Source: Alkalicaulis satelles
Lineage (GTDB): Bacteria > Pseudomonadota > Alphaproteobacteria > Caulobacterales > Maricaulaceae
DNA length: 64,000 nt
NCBI RefSeq assembly: GCF_008630495.1
Contig: NZ_VWOJ01000005.1
Coordinates: forward strand, 124,001 to 188,000
Reading direction: 5' to 3'
The notes below the pieces were generated by a model. It was not told the origin of the DNA and did not search any database. It saw nothing but the letters and a program-made list of their open reading frames with translations. Position numbers and translations under genes: made by a program. Below are positions 53,916 to 64,000 of the stretch, piece by piece; position 1 is the stretch's first letter; the number at the start of each line of letters is the position of its first letter.

Positions 53916-54125
53916 CGTTTTTGGGCGCTAAAGTTGATGGCTTCCATTTGGTTCGACGGCATGTTTTGCGATGAAATGGGTCATCACAATACCTAATGGA
54001 CTCAGACGAGGCGCAAAGCATCATGCCTGCTTGGTTCGATCAGTCCAGTTTTGCGGTCACAGGAAGAGCTCGCCATGGCACACCCTCAGAGATCTCGAGC
54101 CCTGGGACACCCGTAAAACGTGTAG

Positions 54126-54713
54126 CTATTTGGGGGCAGGTTCAAACAAGTGGGTGGGGGTGATATCCCGACCGGTAACTGATAGCACCAGATGGCGAAG
54201 GGCGCTAACAACTCTGGTGCTGTTGCTGCAGTATAGGTCGAAAACCCGGTCACGCCCCTGGATAACATCTCCGCTTGTGTTTCGGAGATTTCTTAAGTCT
54301 AAATCCGACTCTACAACGTATCTATATTGAATTTGTGGTGAGCTGCTAATTACCTTTATAACGCTACTGTTGCGCTCATCAACAAAAACCTCTGATATAT
54401 CGGCAAGCGAAACTTCACTCCAACCTCGAGTTCGCCTCGCACCGAACGACGGCTCCCCAGGCGCTAGAGGATAGCGGATTACGATCAGAGAGCGCTCTTG
54501 TCGGATCGTCGAGCTGTCGATCTCCAGTCCGTTAATCTCTACAGCAATTTCTTCACGAGTGGTTCCCCAGCTTTGTTCGTACGATGCAATGGTGCCTGGG
54601 CCACAATTGCCCCTTATATAATGAAGGGTTTCACCTACACTCTGAGCATTGACTGGGGCGGCTATTAAAAGATAAGCGCTTATTGACGCAACCATACACA
54701 GCTTGTGAATCAT
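54126..54713 (-). CDS. Secreted protein of unknown function
   Basis: A 195-residue protein beginning at ATG 54713 after a good GGAGGG site. A signal peptide covers about 1-24 (MIHKLCMVASISAYLLIAAP, cleavage near NAQ). The mature part has two Cys (RGNCGPGT and DLYCSNS) likely forming a disulfide, and a beta-rich middle (SEVFVDERNSSVIKVISSSP). No family is recognised. It is markedly less GC-rich than chromosomal genes, consistent with island cargo. Confidence 0.6.
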   Translation of the reverse strand: MIHKLCMVASISAYLLIAAPVNAQSVGETLHYIRGNCGPGTIASYEQSWGTTREEIAVEINGLEIDSSTIRQERSLIVIRYPLAPGEPSFGARRTRGWSEVSLADISEVFVDERNSSVIKVISSSPQIQYRYVVESDLDLRNLRNTSGDVIQGRDRVFDLYCSNSTRVVSALRHLVLSVTGRDITPTHLFEPAPK

Positions 54714-55116
54714 AAATGACCCTCCTCGAATCCAAATCCAAAGAGCATGTTTCTTTGATTCTGGCAATAGGTTGGTGCATTCTGCGCAATAAAGTTTTTC
54801 AGAGGTGCGGCTGACGTACGGACCAGCGAAGTATCGAGATTAGCAGAATTATATTTTGGTCCGAGCGCCTTGCGCTGTGGATACAAATAAAGCTGCATTC
54901 CGAATGTCTATGTGCCAATATGAAATCCTTGCTAAATTGCGGACTTCACGTTTGAGCTTCAACGCCAGCCAAATATTTGCGTAGATACCCCCATAGGTGT
55001 GACTTTTACTCCAGCATACTCCACGAGAAACGCCATATCTATTTGGGTGGTGGCTAAAAAATCCGACTGATTTTACATCATAAGGGGAATGTTGGGGGAA
55101 AGTGTGGGGTTCCCCG
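54714..55116. other. Non-coding stretch with no recognisable content
   Basis: No frame here has coding character or a credible start. Composition is moderately AT-rich. Near 55,080-55,116 are G-rich runs (gttgggggaaagtgtgggg). I see no repeat or RNA gene. Confidence 0.4.
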
Positions 55117-55290
55117 TCAGATATAGAAATGCGACCGGTCCACGCCGTCATACCGCACCTGTTGAATCGCATCACGCAGCGGCGCCACCTCAAGCCGGTC
55201 CACGTGATGACGCGCCGAACTGCCCAGTGCGCGCCCCGTAAGCATAAGAGCGATCCGCTCCGAGATATTTGGTGAGCTGGAAGCTGCCGA
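55117..55290 (-). pseudogene. Possible decayed integrase C-terminal fragment
   Basis: On the minus strand a short frame ends at 55117. From ATG 55245 it encodes 42 residues including GRALGSSARHHVDRLEVAPL, continuing LRDAIQQVRYDGVDRSHFYI. The RHH-x-DR spacing resembles the tail of tyrosine recombinases around the catalytic Tyr, here replaced by Val, with the usual helix after it. The frame is open a little further upstream (SSPNISERIALM) without the rest of a gene. It may be the relic of an earlier integrase beside attR. Low certainty. Confidence 0.35.
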
Positions 55291-55410
55291 TTTGAAAGTC
55301 GAACGGAACGTAACGTCGTCCGTCTCCTATCATGTGGTGGCAGTTCGTGACCGGACGGCGCCAGATCATCGTGAAATGCCACTCTGATCATCAGCTTTGT
55401 GGGTACATCG

Positions 55411-55429
55411 CGTGCAGCGTCCGTGCAGC
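55411..55429. repeat. 19-bp subterminal direct repeat, right copy
   Basis: Identical and co-oriented with 30683-30701. It lies 123 bp inside the right att repeat. Confidence 0.6.
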
Positions 55430-55552
55430 ATGGAGCTGCCAGGGGTGCGCGTAACGCATTGTAATTGCTTGTGCCTGTGTCGCATCCTGCAGCGTATTCA
55501 AAAGGCACCTAGCGCACCGCCGCGCGCCTATCAAGTTATTGTTTTTAATAGA

Positions 55553-55607
55553 GAAAAATTGGTAGCGGGGGAGAGACTCGAACTCTCGACCTCAGGATTA
55601 TGAGTCC
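55553..55607. repeat. attR: 55-bp direct repeat within tRNA-Met
   Basis: Identical to 30592-30646. It covers the 3' 48 nt of the intact tRNA-Met gene plus 7 bp on the island side. The identity stops at the anticodon stem, which marks the crossover limit. Confidence 0.93.
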
Positions 55608-55636
55608 TGCGCTCTAACCGGCTGAGCTACCCCGCC
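55560..55636 (-). tRNA. tRNA-Met (CAT anticodon), intact, island integration target
   Basis: A 77-nt cloverleaf on the minus strand. The acceptor arm GGCGGGG pairs with CCCCGCT, D-arm GCTC/GAGC, anticodon loop CTCATAA between CAGGA and TCCTG, T-arm GAGAG/CTCTC with TTCGAGT, and CCA is encoded. The sequence looks like the elongator tRNA-Met of alphaproteobacteria; a tRNA-Ile(k2CAT) cannot be wholly excluded by eye. The island reconstitutes its 3' end, so the gene stays functional. Confidence 0.93.
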
Positions 55637-55676
55637 AGGGGATGGCGGCCCCGTACGGGCCGGAGGCAGGCGTATA

Positions 55677-55713
55677 CCCGCGCCGGACCTGGCGTGCAAG
55701 CGTCCGGCGCGGG
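55677..55713 (-). terminator. Hairpin downstream of the chemoreceptor gene
   Basis: A perfect 12-bp stem (CCCGCGCCGGAC / GTCCGGCGCGGG) with a 13-nt loop lies 28 bp beyond the stop of the minus-strand chemoreceptor gene. There is no T-tract. Confidence 0.5.
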
Positions 55714-55740
55714 TGTTGTGACGCCTGACGGCCGTACGGC

Positions 55741-57780
55741 TCAGGCCGCGCGCACGCCGGTGAGGAATTGCGAGACCGCGCCGCGCAGCGTGCCTGATTC
55801 CCGGTTCAGGGCCTCGGAGGCTGCACTGACCTGGGCGGCGCACTGGCCGGTCTCGGAGGCGGCGGCGTCCACCCGCGAGATGGACTGGGACACGTCGCGC
55901 GTGCCGCTGGCGGCGTCCTGGGCGGCGCGGGTGATCTCGCTGGCCGCAGCGCGCTGCTCTTCCATGGCCGCGGCGATGGCCGCGGAGATGGCGTTCATTT
56001 CGCTAATCACCTCGCCGATATTGCCGATGGCGGTGACCGCCTTGCCGGTGGCCGACTGAATGCCGCCGACCTGGTCGGAAATGGAGGATGTGGCTTTGCT
56101 GGTCTGTTCGGCCAGGGATTTGACCTCGCTGGCCACCACCGCAAAGCCCTTGCCGGCCTCGCCGGCCCGCGCCGCCTCAATGGTGGCGTTCAGGGCCAGA
56201 AGATTGGTCTGCTCGGCGATGTCATTGATCAGGCGCACGATATCACCAATGCGCGAGGCGGCCTCGTTGAGGGCGGCCACGTCGGTATTGGTCTCCGTCA
56301 CCCGCTCGGCGGCGGTCTGGGCGATCTCGGTGGAACGTGCGATCTGCTGGGCGATCTCGGAGATGGAGCCGGTCATTTCCTCGGCGGCCGCGGCCACGGT
56401 GTCCACATTTTCCGCCGCGCGCGCGCCGGACTGGTTGACCTGGGCGGTGGTCTCGCCTGCGCTGCGCGATGATTCGGTGAGGGCGAGGGCGGCGGAGTCC
56501 ATTTCCTGGGCCGCCTCGCTCACCGCCGTCAGGGCGCGCTGGGACACGGTCTCGAACTCGGCGATCAGCGTTTCGATGGCCTCGGCGCGGGCCTTGCGCG
56601 CGGCCTCGTCGCTCTCGCGCTCCGACGCCAGGCGCTGGCGCTCGATGGCGTTCTGGCGGAAGACGGCGACGGCGCGGGCCATGCCCGCGATCTCGTCACG
56701 CCCGTCATCGGTGAGCTCCTCGCCAATCTCACCGCCGGCCAGGCCGGTCATGGTCTGGCTGATGCGCTTCAGGCGGCGCAGGAGATTGCGTGAAATATAG
56801 AACCAGATCACGCCCGCGCCGAACGCCAGGCCGGCCAGGGCGAAAACGATCATGATCGCCGCGCCCGCCGTGATGGCGGCCCGGCCGGCCTCGCTGGCCG
56901 CGCCTTGCTGGGCCAGCGCATCCTCGCGCGTGGCGCGCACCAGTTCGGCCAGTTCTGCATCGGCGATGCGCGCCTCCTCGACCAGATCCTCGGCCGTGGC
57001 CGCCGCCTCAAGCTCGGACCGGCGCAAGGTGAACAGGCTGGACGCGCCCTCGCCAAAGCCCAGCAACGCATCGACCGGCGCGGTCACCTGCGCGCCTGCC
57101 GCCTCACCCAGAATGGCCAGATTGATGCGCACCTCGTCGGCAGCGATTTCGAAGGCGTCTTCCACAGCCGCTATATCGGAGGCAGACGCGGCTGCGCCCA
57201 GCTCGGCATAGCGCGTGGCGGCCAGATTGACCGCCATGGACGCGCGCAACAGGGTTTCGATCACCCCTTCATCATTACTGGTGTCCAGCGCCGCTTCCAG
57301 CGCTTCCGCCGCGCGCGCGCGCTCGCGCAGCGCTTCGTTCAGGGCGGTTTCGCGCGCGTTCTGGGCGTCCAGGCGCTGACCCACAGGGCCGGCGGCGGCG
57401 TCGACCGCCTCGCGTACATCATTGAGGGCCTGATAAAGGGCGTCGACAGCGCTTGCGTCCAGGCCAGCGGTGCGCAGATCGGCCACAGCGCCCGAAGCTT
57501 CCTCCATCAGCGCGTCCAGGCGCGAGGCCGAAACCGTGCGGTCGACCGCATCGCGTGCGCGCGAGAAGGCCGCGAATTCACCGGTCAGAGCAGCTGAGGC
57601 CGCCTGAAGGCTCTGGGCCGCAGCGGCACGGGGCGCGGTGCGCTCCACGACATCGTCCAGTGCGCCGCCCGCCTGTGTAAAGGCGATCAGCCCGGCTGCG
57701 ATCACGGCCAGCATGATGGCGATGGTGGCGCCAAAGGCTGCAATCAGGCGCGTCTGAACCGAGTGGAGTGCGATTTTCAT
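55741..57780 (-). CDS. Methyl-accepting chemotaxis protein
   Basis: A 679-residue chemoreceptor. TM1 covers about 10-34 ([20 protein letters not shown]). A long helical periplasmic sensor (about 40-300) is rich in Ala and Glu. TM2 covers about 303-330, followed by HAMP (about 330-385, [20 protein letters not shown]). The signalling domain has its tip at [20 protein letters not shown], near residue 545. The signalling tip is nearly the same as in the receptor at 8,015, but the sensor is much longer. It is the first chromosomal gene right of the island. Confidence 0.92.
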   Translation of the reverse strand: MKIALHSVQTRLIAAFGATIAIMLAVIAAGLIAFTQAGGALDDVVERTAPRAAAAQSLQAASAALTGEFAAFSRARDAVDRTVSASRLDALMEEASGAVADLRTAGLDASAVDALYQALNDVREAVDAAAGPVGQRLDAQNARETALNEALRERARAAEALEAALDTSNDEGVIETLLRASMAVNLAATRYAELGAAASASDIAAVEDAFEIAADEVRINLAILGEAAGAQVTAPVDALLGFGEGASSLFTLRRSELEAAATAEDLVEEARIADAELAELVRATREDALAQQGAASEAGRAAITAGAAIMIVFALAGLAFGAGVIWFYISRNLLRRLKRISQTMTGLAGGEIGEELTDDGRDEIAGMARAVAVFRQNAIERQRLASERESDEAARKARAEAIETLIAEFETVSQRALTAVSEAAQEMDSAALALTESSRSAGETTAQVNQSGARAAENVDTVAAAAEEMTGSISEIAQQIARSTEIAQTAAERVTETNTDVAALNEAASRIGDIVRLINDIAEQTNLLALNATIEAARAGEAGKGFAVVASEVKSLAEQTSKATSSISDQVGGIQSATGKAVTAIGNIGEVISEMNAISAAIAAAMEEQRAAASEITRAAQDAASGTRDVSQSISRVDAAASETGQCAAQVSAASEALNRESGTLRGAVSQFLTGVRAA

Positions 57781-57813
57781 GGCAAGGCCCCGTTAAGGTT
57801 AACTCGTCCGGTC

Positions 57814-57848
57814 AAAGAAAAGGCGGCGCAGCCATCGCTGCGCCGCCT
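57814..57848 (-). terminator. Intrinsic terminator of the TonB-domain gene
   Basis: A perfect 12-bp stem (AGGCGGCGCAGC / GCTGCGCCGCCT), 4-nt loop, is followed on the minus strand by TTTCTTTG. It lies just after the stop at 57861. This is a textbook terminator. Confidence 0.88.
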
Positions 57849-57860
57849 GATCAGGAAAGT

Positions 57861-58193
57861 TTAGTCGGAGAAGGCGAAATCGAAACGCCGCTCCATGTTT
57901 TCATTGCGATCGCCCGCCGCATAGCGCCAGGCTTCCAGAGCGCGCATCACAGCGCGTTCGAACACGCCGGCGGGGGTGGCTTCCACCACTTCCACGTCGG
58001 ATACTTCACCGTCCTCGTTCACGGTGTAGCGCACCGTGACATGGCCCTCGAGATTGCGGCGCTGAGCCGCGCGCGGATATTCCGGGGCCTCGAAGGAGAC
58101 CAGCTCACGCTCGGCCGAAACCGCCATCGCCGGCGCCGTGCCCAGGCCAGCGGTCAGAGCCAGCGCAGCCGCCATTGCATAGAATTTTTTCAT
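57861..58193 (-). CDS. Small secreted TonB C-terminal-domain protein
   Basis: A 110-residue protein: signal peptide (about 1-24, MKKFYAMAAALALTAGLGTA, ending AMA) followed directly by a TonB_C domain (PEYPRAAQRRNLEGHVTVRY, TVNEDGEVSDVEVVEATPAG, FERAVMRALEAWRY). It lacks the membrane anchor and Pro-rich spacer of true TonB, so it probably acts as a periplasmic partner rather than an energy transducer. ATG at 58193. Confidence 0.82.
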   Translation of the reverse strand: MKKFYAMAAALALTAGLGTAPAMAVSAERELVSFEAPEYPRAAQRRNLEGHVTVRYTVNEDGEVSDVEVVEATPAGVFERAVMRALEAWRYAAGDRNENMERRFDFAFSD

Positions 58194-58438
58194 CGTCACA
58201 CCCAACCCATTGCTGAAAGACCGCGCCGCAGCGCCGGTCCGGATCTACCCAATTCCCAAGCGTCCGGGCGCGTTGATCCGCCCTTGGCCACTTCGGACAG
58301 GCATGTTTATGGGGCAAAGCCGTTGCCGTTCACTTAACGCAGCGCTTGATTGCAGCATTTCACTGAACCTGCCTCATTGAACGAGGTCAGCATAAGCTTT
58401 TACGGCCTTGAAAAGGCTGGGGTTTTCTTCGGCGCAGA

Positions 58439-59866
58439 TCAGGCGGAAATATGGATCGGATGGCCCAGCGCGGCCATGGCGCTTTCGGCGAACGCTTCCG
58501 AAAGGGTCGGGTGGACGTGAATCGTGCCCGCCACATCCTCCAGCCGCGCCCCCATTTCCAGCGCCAGGGCGAACTCGCCCGATAGCTCGGACACGTGCTG
58601 GCCGGCTGCGTGAATGCCCAGGATCACATGATCGCTCTCGCGCGCGGTGATGCGCACGAAACCGCCATCGCCGCCCGCCTCCATGGTCAGCGCCCGGCCC
58701 GAAGCCGCCAGCGGGAATTTGCCGGTGATCACGCGCTCGCCTTTGGCCCTGGCCTCATCCGGCGTCAGGCCCGCGCCCACCAGTTCAGGCTCGGTGAAAC
58801 ACACCGCCGCGATGGCGGCGGGGTCGAAGCGGCGCGTCTTGCCGGCGATGATCTCGGCTACGGCTTCACCTTGCGCCGTGGCGCGGTGGGCCAAGAGCGG
58901 CTCGCCGGTCAGATCGCCGATGGCGTAGACCCCGCGCATGGCGGTGCGGCACTGTTCGTCGATTTTCACGAACGGACCATCCATGTCCACGCCCATGGCC
59001 TCCAGCCCCCAGCCATCGGTCAGGGGTTTGCGCCCGACAGCCACCAGGATCCGGTCCGCCTCCAGCCGCTTGCTGTCGCCGTCCTTGGTCTCGACCTCCA
59101 GGAAGGTCTTGTCCCCCTCCTCAACCACGCCCTTGGCGCGGGTGTTGAGGTGAAGGCCGACCTTGTTCTTTTTCAGCCACTGGACGACGGGGCGGGTCAT
59201 TTCCGCGTCATAGAGCGGCACGATGCGATCGAGCGCCTCCACGATGGTAACCGCGCTGCCCAGCTTGGCGAACGCAATGCCCAGCTCCAGCCCGATATAG
59301 CCCGCGCCCACCACCACCAGTTTTTCCGGCAGTTCGGCCAGCTCCAGCGCCTGCGTCGAGCCGATCACCTTGCCGCCGAAGGGCATGAAGGGCAGCTCGG
59401 TTTCTTTTGACCCGGTCGCCAGGATCACATGCTCGGCGGTGATCTCCAGCTCGCCGCCTTCGGCAAGTTCAACGACGCAGGTCTTGGCGTTCTTGAACAC
59501 CGCCCAGCCATTGACCGCCTCGACCTTGGCGGCCTTGAGCAGCTGGCCCACGCCTTTGGTCAGTTTGGACACGATGGTGTCTTTCCAGGCCGTGAGTCCG
59601 GCCATGTCCAGCTGCGGCGGGGCGCTCAGCGATAATCCCATGTGCGATTTGTCCGCCAGATGGCGCATGGCCTCGTATTGGGTGGCGGCGTGGATGAAAG
59701 CTTTGGACGGGATGCAGCCGCGATTGAGGCAGGTTCCGCCCAGGCCGTGCTTGTCCACGATCACGGTATCGAGGCCCAGCTGCCCGGCCCGGATCGCGGC
59801 CGGGTAGCCCCCCGGTCCGCCGCCCACGACCAGAACCTGACAATGACGGGTCTTGCGATCAGCCAT
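58439..59866 (-). CDS. lpd: Dihydrolipoyl dehydrogenase
   Basis: A 475-residue flavoprotein disulfide reductase, E3 of 2-oxoacid dehydrogenase complexes. FAD-binding [20 protein letters not shown] (about 13-32). The redox-active disulfide is in [18 protein letters not shown] (about 43-60). The NAD-binding fold [20 protein letters not shown] follows (about 185-204), then the second FAD motif [10 protein letters not shown], and the C-terminal His-Glu of [11 protein letters not shown]. The ATG follows a strong GGAGG. No E1/E2 genes are adjacent. Confidence 0.94.
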   Translation of the reverse strand: MADRKTRHCQVLVVGGGPGGYPAAIRAGQLGLDTVIVDKHGLGGTCLNRGCIPSKAFIHAATQYEAMRHLADKSHMGLSLSAPPQLDMAGLTAWKDTIVSKLTKGVGQLLKAAKVEAVNGWAVFKNAKTCVVELAEGGELEITAEHVILATGSKETELPFMPFGGKVIGSTQALELAELPEKLVVVGAGYIGLELGIAFAKLGSAVTIVEALDRIVPLYDAEMTRPVVQWLKKNKVGLHLNTRAKGVVEEGDKTFLEVETKDGDSKRLEADRILVAVGRKPLTDGWGLEAMGVDMDGPFVKIDEQCRTAMRGVYAIGDLTGEPLLAHRATAQGEAVAEIIAGKTRRFDPAAIAAVCFTEPELVGAGLTPDEARAKGERVITGKFPLAASGRALTMEAGGDGGFVRITARESDHVILGIHAAGQHVSELSGEFALALEMGARLEDVAGTIHVHPTLSEAFAESAMAALGHPIHISA

Positions 59867-60048
59867 GGGCTTTCCTCCGGATATGTTTTCTTGCGCCCGA
59901 TCTAGACGCTCCGCGCGCCAAGGGGAACCCGGCAGGTGCGGGGGCGCGCTGCGTCGCCTGTCATGGCCTGGCGCCGCAGCGCCCTTGCCGGGCAGGGCGC
60001 ATGCGCCTAACTGTGCGCTGGCGCGGACGCGGCCTGGAGGCGCTAAAC

Positions 60049-61422
60049 ATGAGCGGAACCTATAATCCCGGCGGCGAGGGCGATCCCATTGAGAGCAAGG
60101 CCCAGCTGATCGCCCATTCTGCCTCGGGCGAGAAGCCGCGCGAGCGCTGGCGCATCGGCACCGAGCACGAGAAATTCGGCTTTGACCGCGCTGCCCGCCA
60201 GCCTCTGCCCTATGAGGGCGAAGGGCCGGGCGTGCGCAAAATGCTCGAAGGCCTCACCCGCTTTGGCTGGGAACCCATCGAGGAAGAGGGCAAGCCGGTG
60301 GCGCTCAAGCGCCAGGGCGGGTCGATCACGCTGGAGCCGGGCGGCCAGTTCGAGCTGTCCGGCGCGCCGCTCGAAACCCTGCACGAGACCTGCCGGGAGG
60401 TGAACGGGCATCTGCGCGAGGTGCGCGAGGTCGCTGACGAGATCGGGGCGGGGTTTCTGGGTCTGGGCTTCTCGCCAAAATGGGCGCTGGCCGACACCCC
60501 CATGATGCCCAAGGCGCGCTATCAGATCATGCGCGACTACATGCCGAAAGTGGGCGGGCTCGGCCATCAGATGATGTTCCGCTCGTGCACCGTGCAGACC
60601 AATCTCGATTTCAGCTGCGAAGCCGACATGGTCAAAAAGATGCGCGTCTCGCTGGCGCTGCAGCCGGTGGCCACGGCCCTGTTCGCCAACTCGCCCTTCG
60701 CCGACGGGCGGCCCAACGGCTATCTGTCCTACCGCGCCCATGTGTGGACCGATGTGGACCCCAACCGCACCGGCATGCTGCCCTTCGCCTTCGAGGAGGG
60801 CTTCGGCTACGAGCAATACGTGGACTGGGCCCTCGACGCGCCGATGTATTTCGTCAAGCGGCAGGGGCGGTATCTGGACGCCTCGGGCCAGTCCTTCCGC
60901 GACTTCCTCAAAGGCAAGCTGCCCGCCCTGCCCGGCGCCGTCCCGGTGATGAGCGACTGGGAGGATCACCTCTCCACCCTGTTCCCCGAAGTGCGCCTGA
61001 AAACCTTCCTGGAGCAGCGCGGCGCCGATGGCGGCCCATGGAGCCGGCTGTGCGCCCTGCCGGCCTTCTGGGTGGGCCTGCTCTATGATGACGCGGCGCT
61101 GGACGCGGCCTGGGACTATGTGAAGGACTGGACGCGCGAGGAGCGCGCCTGCCTGCGCATCGGCGCGGCGCGCTTTGCGCTGAAGACCCCGTTCCGCACC
61201 CGCACCCTGCAGGATGTGGCCAAAGACATCCTCGCCATCTCGCGCTCAGGCCTGAAGGCGCGCGCCCGCCTCAACGCCCATGGCGAGAACGAGGCGCTGT
61301 TCCTCGACGATCTCGACGAGATCGCCCGCACAGGGATCAGCCCCGCCGAACGCCTGCTGGAGCGCTATCACACCGCCTGGAATGAAAGCGTGGAGCCGGC
61401 GTTTGAAGAGGCGGCGTATTAG
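60049..61422 (+). CDS. gshA: Glutamate-cysteine ligase, plant/alphaproteobacterial type
   Basis: A 457-residue enzyme of the first glutathione step (ATP + Glu + Cys). The GCS2-type signature is [14 protein letters not shown] (about 32-45), followed by [19 protein letters not shown] (about 100-118) and [18 protein letters not shown]. Cys residues in [20 protein letters not shown] sit near the active site. The ATG at 60049 follows CTGGAGG. In several related genomes gshA follows rsmE; here they are about 49 kb apart. Confidence 0.93.
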   Translation: MSGTYNPGGEGDPIESKAQLIAHSASGEKPRERWRIGTEHEKFGFDRAARQPLPYEGEGPGVRKMLEGLTRFGWEPIEEEGKPVALKRQGGSITLEPGGQFELSGAPLETLHETCREVNGHLREVREVADEIGAGFLGLGFSPKWALADTPMMPKARYQIMRDYMPKVGGLGHQMMFRSCTVQTNLDFSCEADMVKKMRVSLALQPVATALFANSPFADGRPNGYLSYRAHVWTDVDPNRTGMLPFAFEEGFGYEQYVDWALDAPMYFVKRQGRYLDASGQSFRDFLKGKLPALPGAVPVMSDWEDHLSTLFPEVRLKTFLEQRGADGGPWSRLCALPAFWVGLLYDDAALDAAWDYVKDWTREERACLRIGAARFALKTPFRTRTLQDVAKDILAISRSGLKARARLNAHGENEALFLDDLDEIARTGISPAERLLERYHTAWNESVEPAFEEAAY

Positions 61423-61428
61423 CTCCCC

Positions 61429-61872
61429 TCACACCACCCGCCCGGTGATGTGATCTTCCTGATCCTCTTCGGCGACCAGGGATTCGCTGATCAGCTTGCC
61501 CTTGACGCTGATCCCGGCGGTGATGACGCTGTGCGGGTCGCCGGTGCGCAAGGGGTGCCAGCCGGGCAGGGGCCGGCCTTCGGACAGGAGGCGGTAGGCG
61601 CAGGTGTCCGGCATCCAGGTGAGCGAGGCGATTGTATCGGGCGTCAGCTTCACGCACCCCGGCACGCGCGCATGGCGGTTGGCGTAATCGCGGCAGCGCA
61701 CGGTTTTCAGGTTCAGCAGCTTGCAGGCCAGGCGCGTGCGCCACACCGCCCCGTCCTCATCCTCCAAGAGAAGCATGCAGCACTTGCCGCAGCCATCGCA
61801 CAGGGATTCCCACTCCGCGCGCGTCATTTGCGCCAGCGTCTTCGTCTCGTAAAAGGGAGGTTCAGCGGCCAT
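61429..61872 (-). CDS. YcgN-family cysteine-cluster protein (UPF0260-like)
   Basis: A 147-residue protein with the CxxCxxCC cluster CDGCGKCCMLLLED (about 22-35) and further Cys in RTRLACKLL, VRCRDYANR and VPGCVKLTPD. Together these fit the zinc/iron-chelating YcgN/UPF0260 group. The tail DTCAYRLLSEGRPLPGWHPL is also conserved in the family. The biochemical role is unsettled. It converges on gshA with 6 bp between stops. Confidence 0.87.
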   Translation of the reverse strand: MAAEPPFYETKTLAQMTRAEWESLCDGCGKCCMLLLEDEDGAVWRTRLACKLLNLKTVRCRDYANRHARVPGCVKLTPDTIASLTWMPDTCAYRLLSEGRPLPGWHPLRTGDPHSVITAGISVKGKLISESLVAEEDQEDHITGRVV

Positions 61873-62023
61873 CGCCCGAATTTAGCCGCGATGGGGCGCT
61901 GAAAACAGCGCGCATCTGCGCACAGGCGCAAACACAGGGGAGCGGGCTATCACCTTCCGGGCGGACGAGAGCGAACCGATAGCTGCGCGCCTGCGCCGGC
62001 GCTGGCCCCTGATCGCAGGCGGC

Positions 62024-63910
<1,887 letters not shown>

Positions 63911-64000
63911 TCTTTCAGCTCGGCGCGCAGTTCGGCGACTTCCGAACGCAGGGCGCGCAGCTCGATGAGCAGCTGGGCGCGCTCGTCATGGGCGACCTGC

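Larger units (their letters stand above)
30592..55607. mobile_element. Integrated genomic island in tRNA-Met, about 25 kb, defence cargo
   Basis: Bounded by perfect 55-bp repeats. The right one is part of an intact tRNA-Met gene and the left one is its displaced 3' end, as expected for tyrosine-integrase insertion into a tRNA 3' end. The island carries an integrase just inside the left end, HTH and HUH-type genes, a type III Druantia pair, a type I restriction-modification operon with an extra gene, a resolvase and gene remnants. Base composition varies strongly along it (AT-rich near 36,600-36,960, more GC-rich in hsdR and hsdM), which indicates a mosaic origin. No conjugation genes are visible. 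Confidence 0.92.

Noticed and set aside
54849-55508. A 219-codon minus-strand frame near the right island end as one gene
   Set aside because: Composition is not protein-like; a different frame at 55117-55290 makes better sense as a small relic.
30592-55607. Conjugative element or prophage
   Set aside because: No type IV secretion, coupling protein, capsid, terminase or tail genes are visible in the 25 kb.

Overview
The window is GC-rich, densely coded DNA from an alphaproteobacterium. Gene content suits a Maricaulales/Hyphomonadaceae-type aerobe: a STAS-fused Mla-type lipid transporter, two methyl-accepting chemotaxis proteins, UbiA, an S10 carboxypeptidase, glycine-zipper envelope proteins, Lpd and GshA. 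The taxonomic placement is inferred from gene content and composition only.

Left chromosomal part (1-30,222). A minus-strand operon encodes an alpha/alpha-toroid protein, a SAM methyltransferase and a GT4 glycosyltransferase, joined by ATGA overlaps. Next come an MFS transporter, a four-gene Mla-like lipid ABC operon and a chemoreceptor. They are followed by ubiA/rsmE, an aminotransferase with a TetR regulator, an outer-membrane barrel protein, a quinone oxidoreductase and a LysR regulator. Then follow a three-gene operon with a GNAT enzyme and an isochorismatase-like protein lacking the usual catalytic Lys and Cys, an isoaspartyl peptidase, two tandem serine-hydrolase-like paralogues of unknown function, an S10 peptidase, tyrS, two secreted glycine-zipper proteins, a TrmA/RlmD-type RNA methyltransferase, an esterase and recR.

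Genomic island (30,592-55,607, about 25 kb). It is bounded by perfect 55-bp direct repeats. The right copy contains the 3' part of a complete tRNA-Met(CAT) gene; the left copy is the displaced 3' end. Inside, from left to right: a tyrosine integrase; a divergent gene of unknown function with an operator-like inverted repeat; an excisionase-like HTH gene overlapping a HUH-endonuclease-like gene; a non-coding stretch with several perfect hairpins; a membrane protein; two small XRE-like regulators; an AT-rich non-coding block; a two-gene operon matching type III Druantia (druH, druE); a truncated Mrr N-terminal remnant; a type I restriction-modification operon hsdR-hsdS-X-hsdM; a serine resolvase with res-like repeats; a secreted protein; and a probable decayed integrase fragment. 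Gene X fuses a GIY-YIG (T5orf172-like) domain to a cold-shock domain and overlaps both hsdS and hsdM. It is the strongest candidate for something undescribed.

Right chromosomal part (55,637-64,000). This holds a second chemoreceptor, a TonB-C-domain protein with an intrinsic terminator, lpd, gshA, a cysteine-cluster protein, a class A penicillin-binding protein and the end of a coiled-coil gene.

The island reads as a mobile defence locus. Integrase, HTH and HUH proteins and the hairpin region supply mobility functions; Druantia and the type I system with its accessory nuclease supply anti-phage functions. The Mrr remnant, the resolvase and the integrase fragment show past turnover of its cargo.
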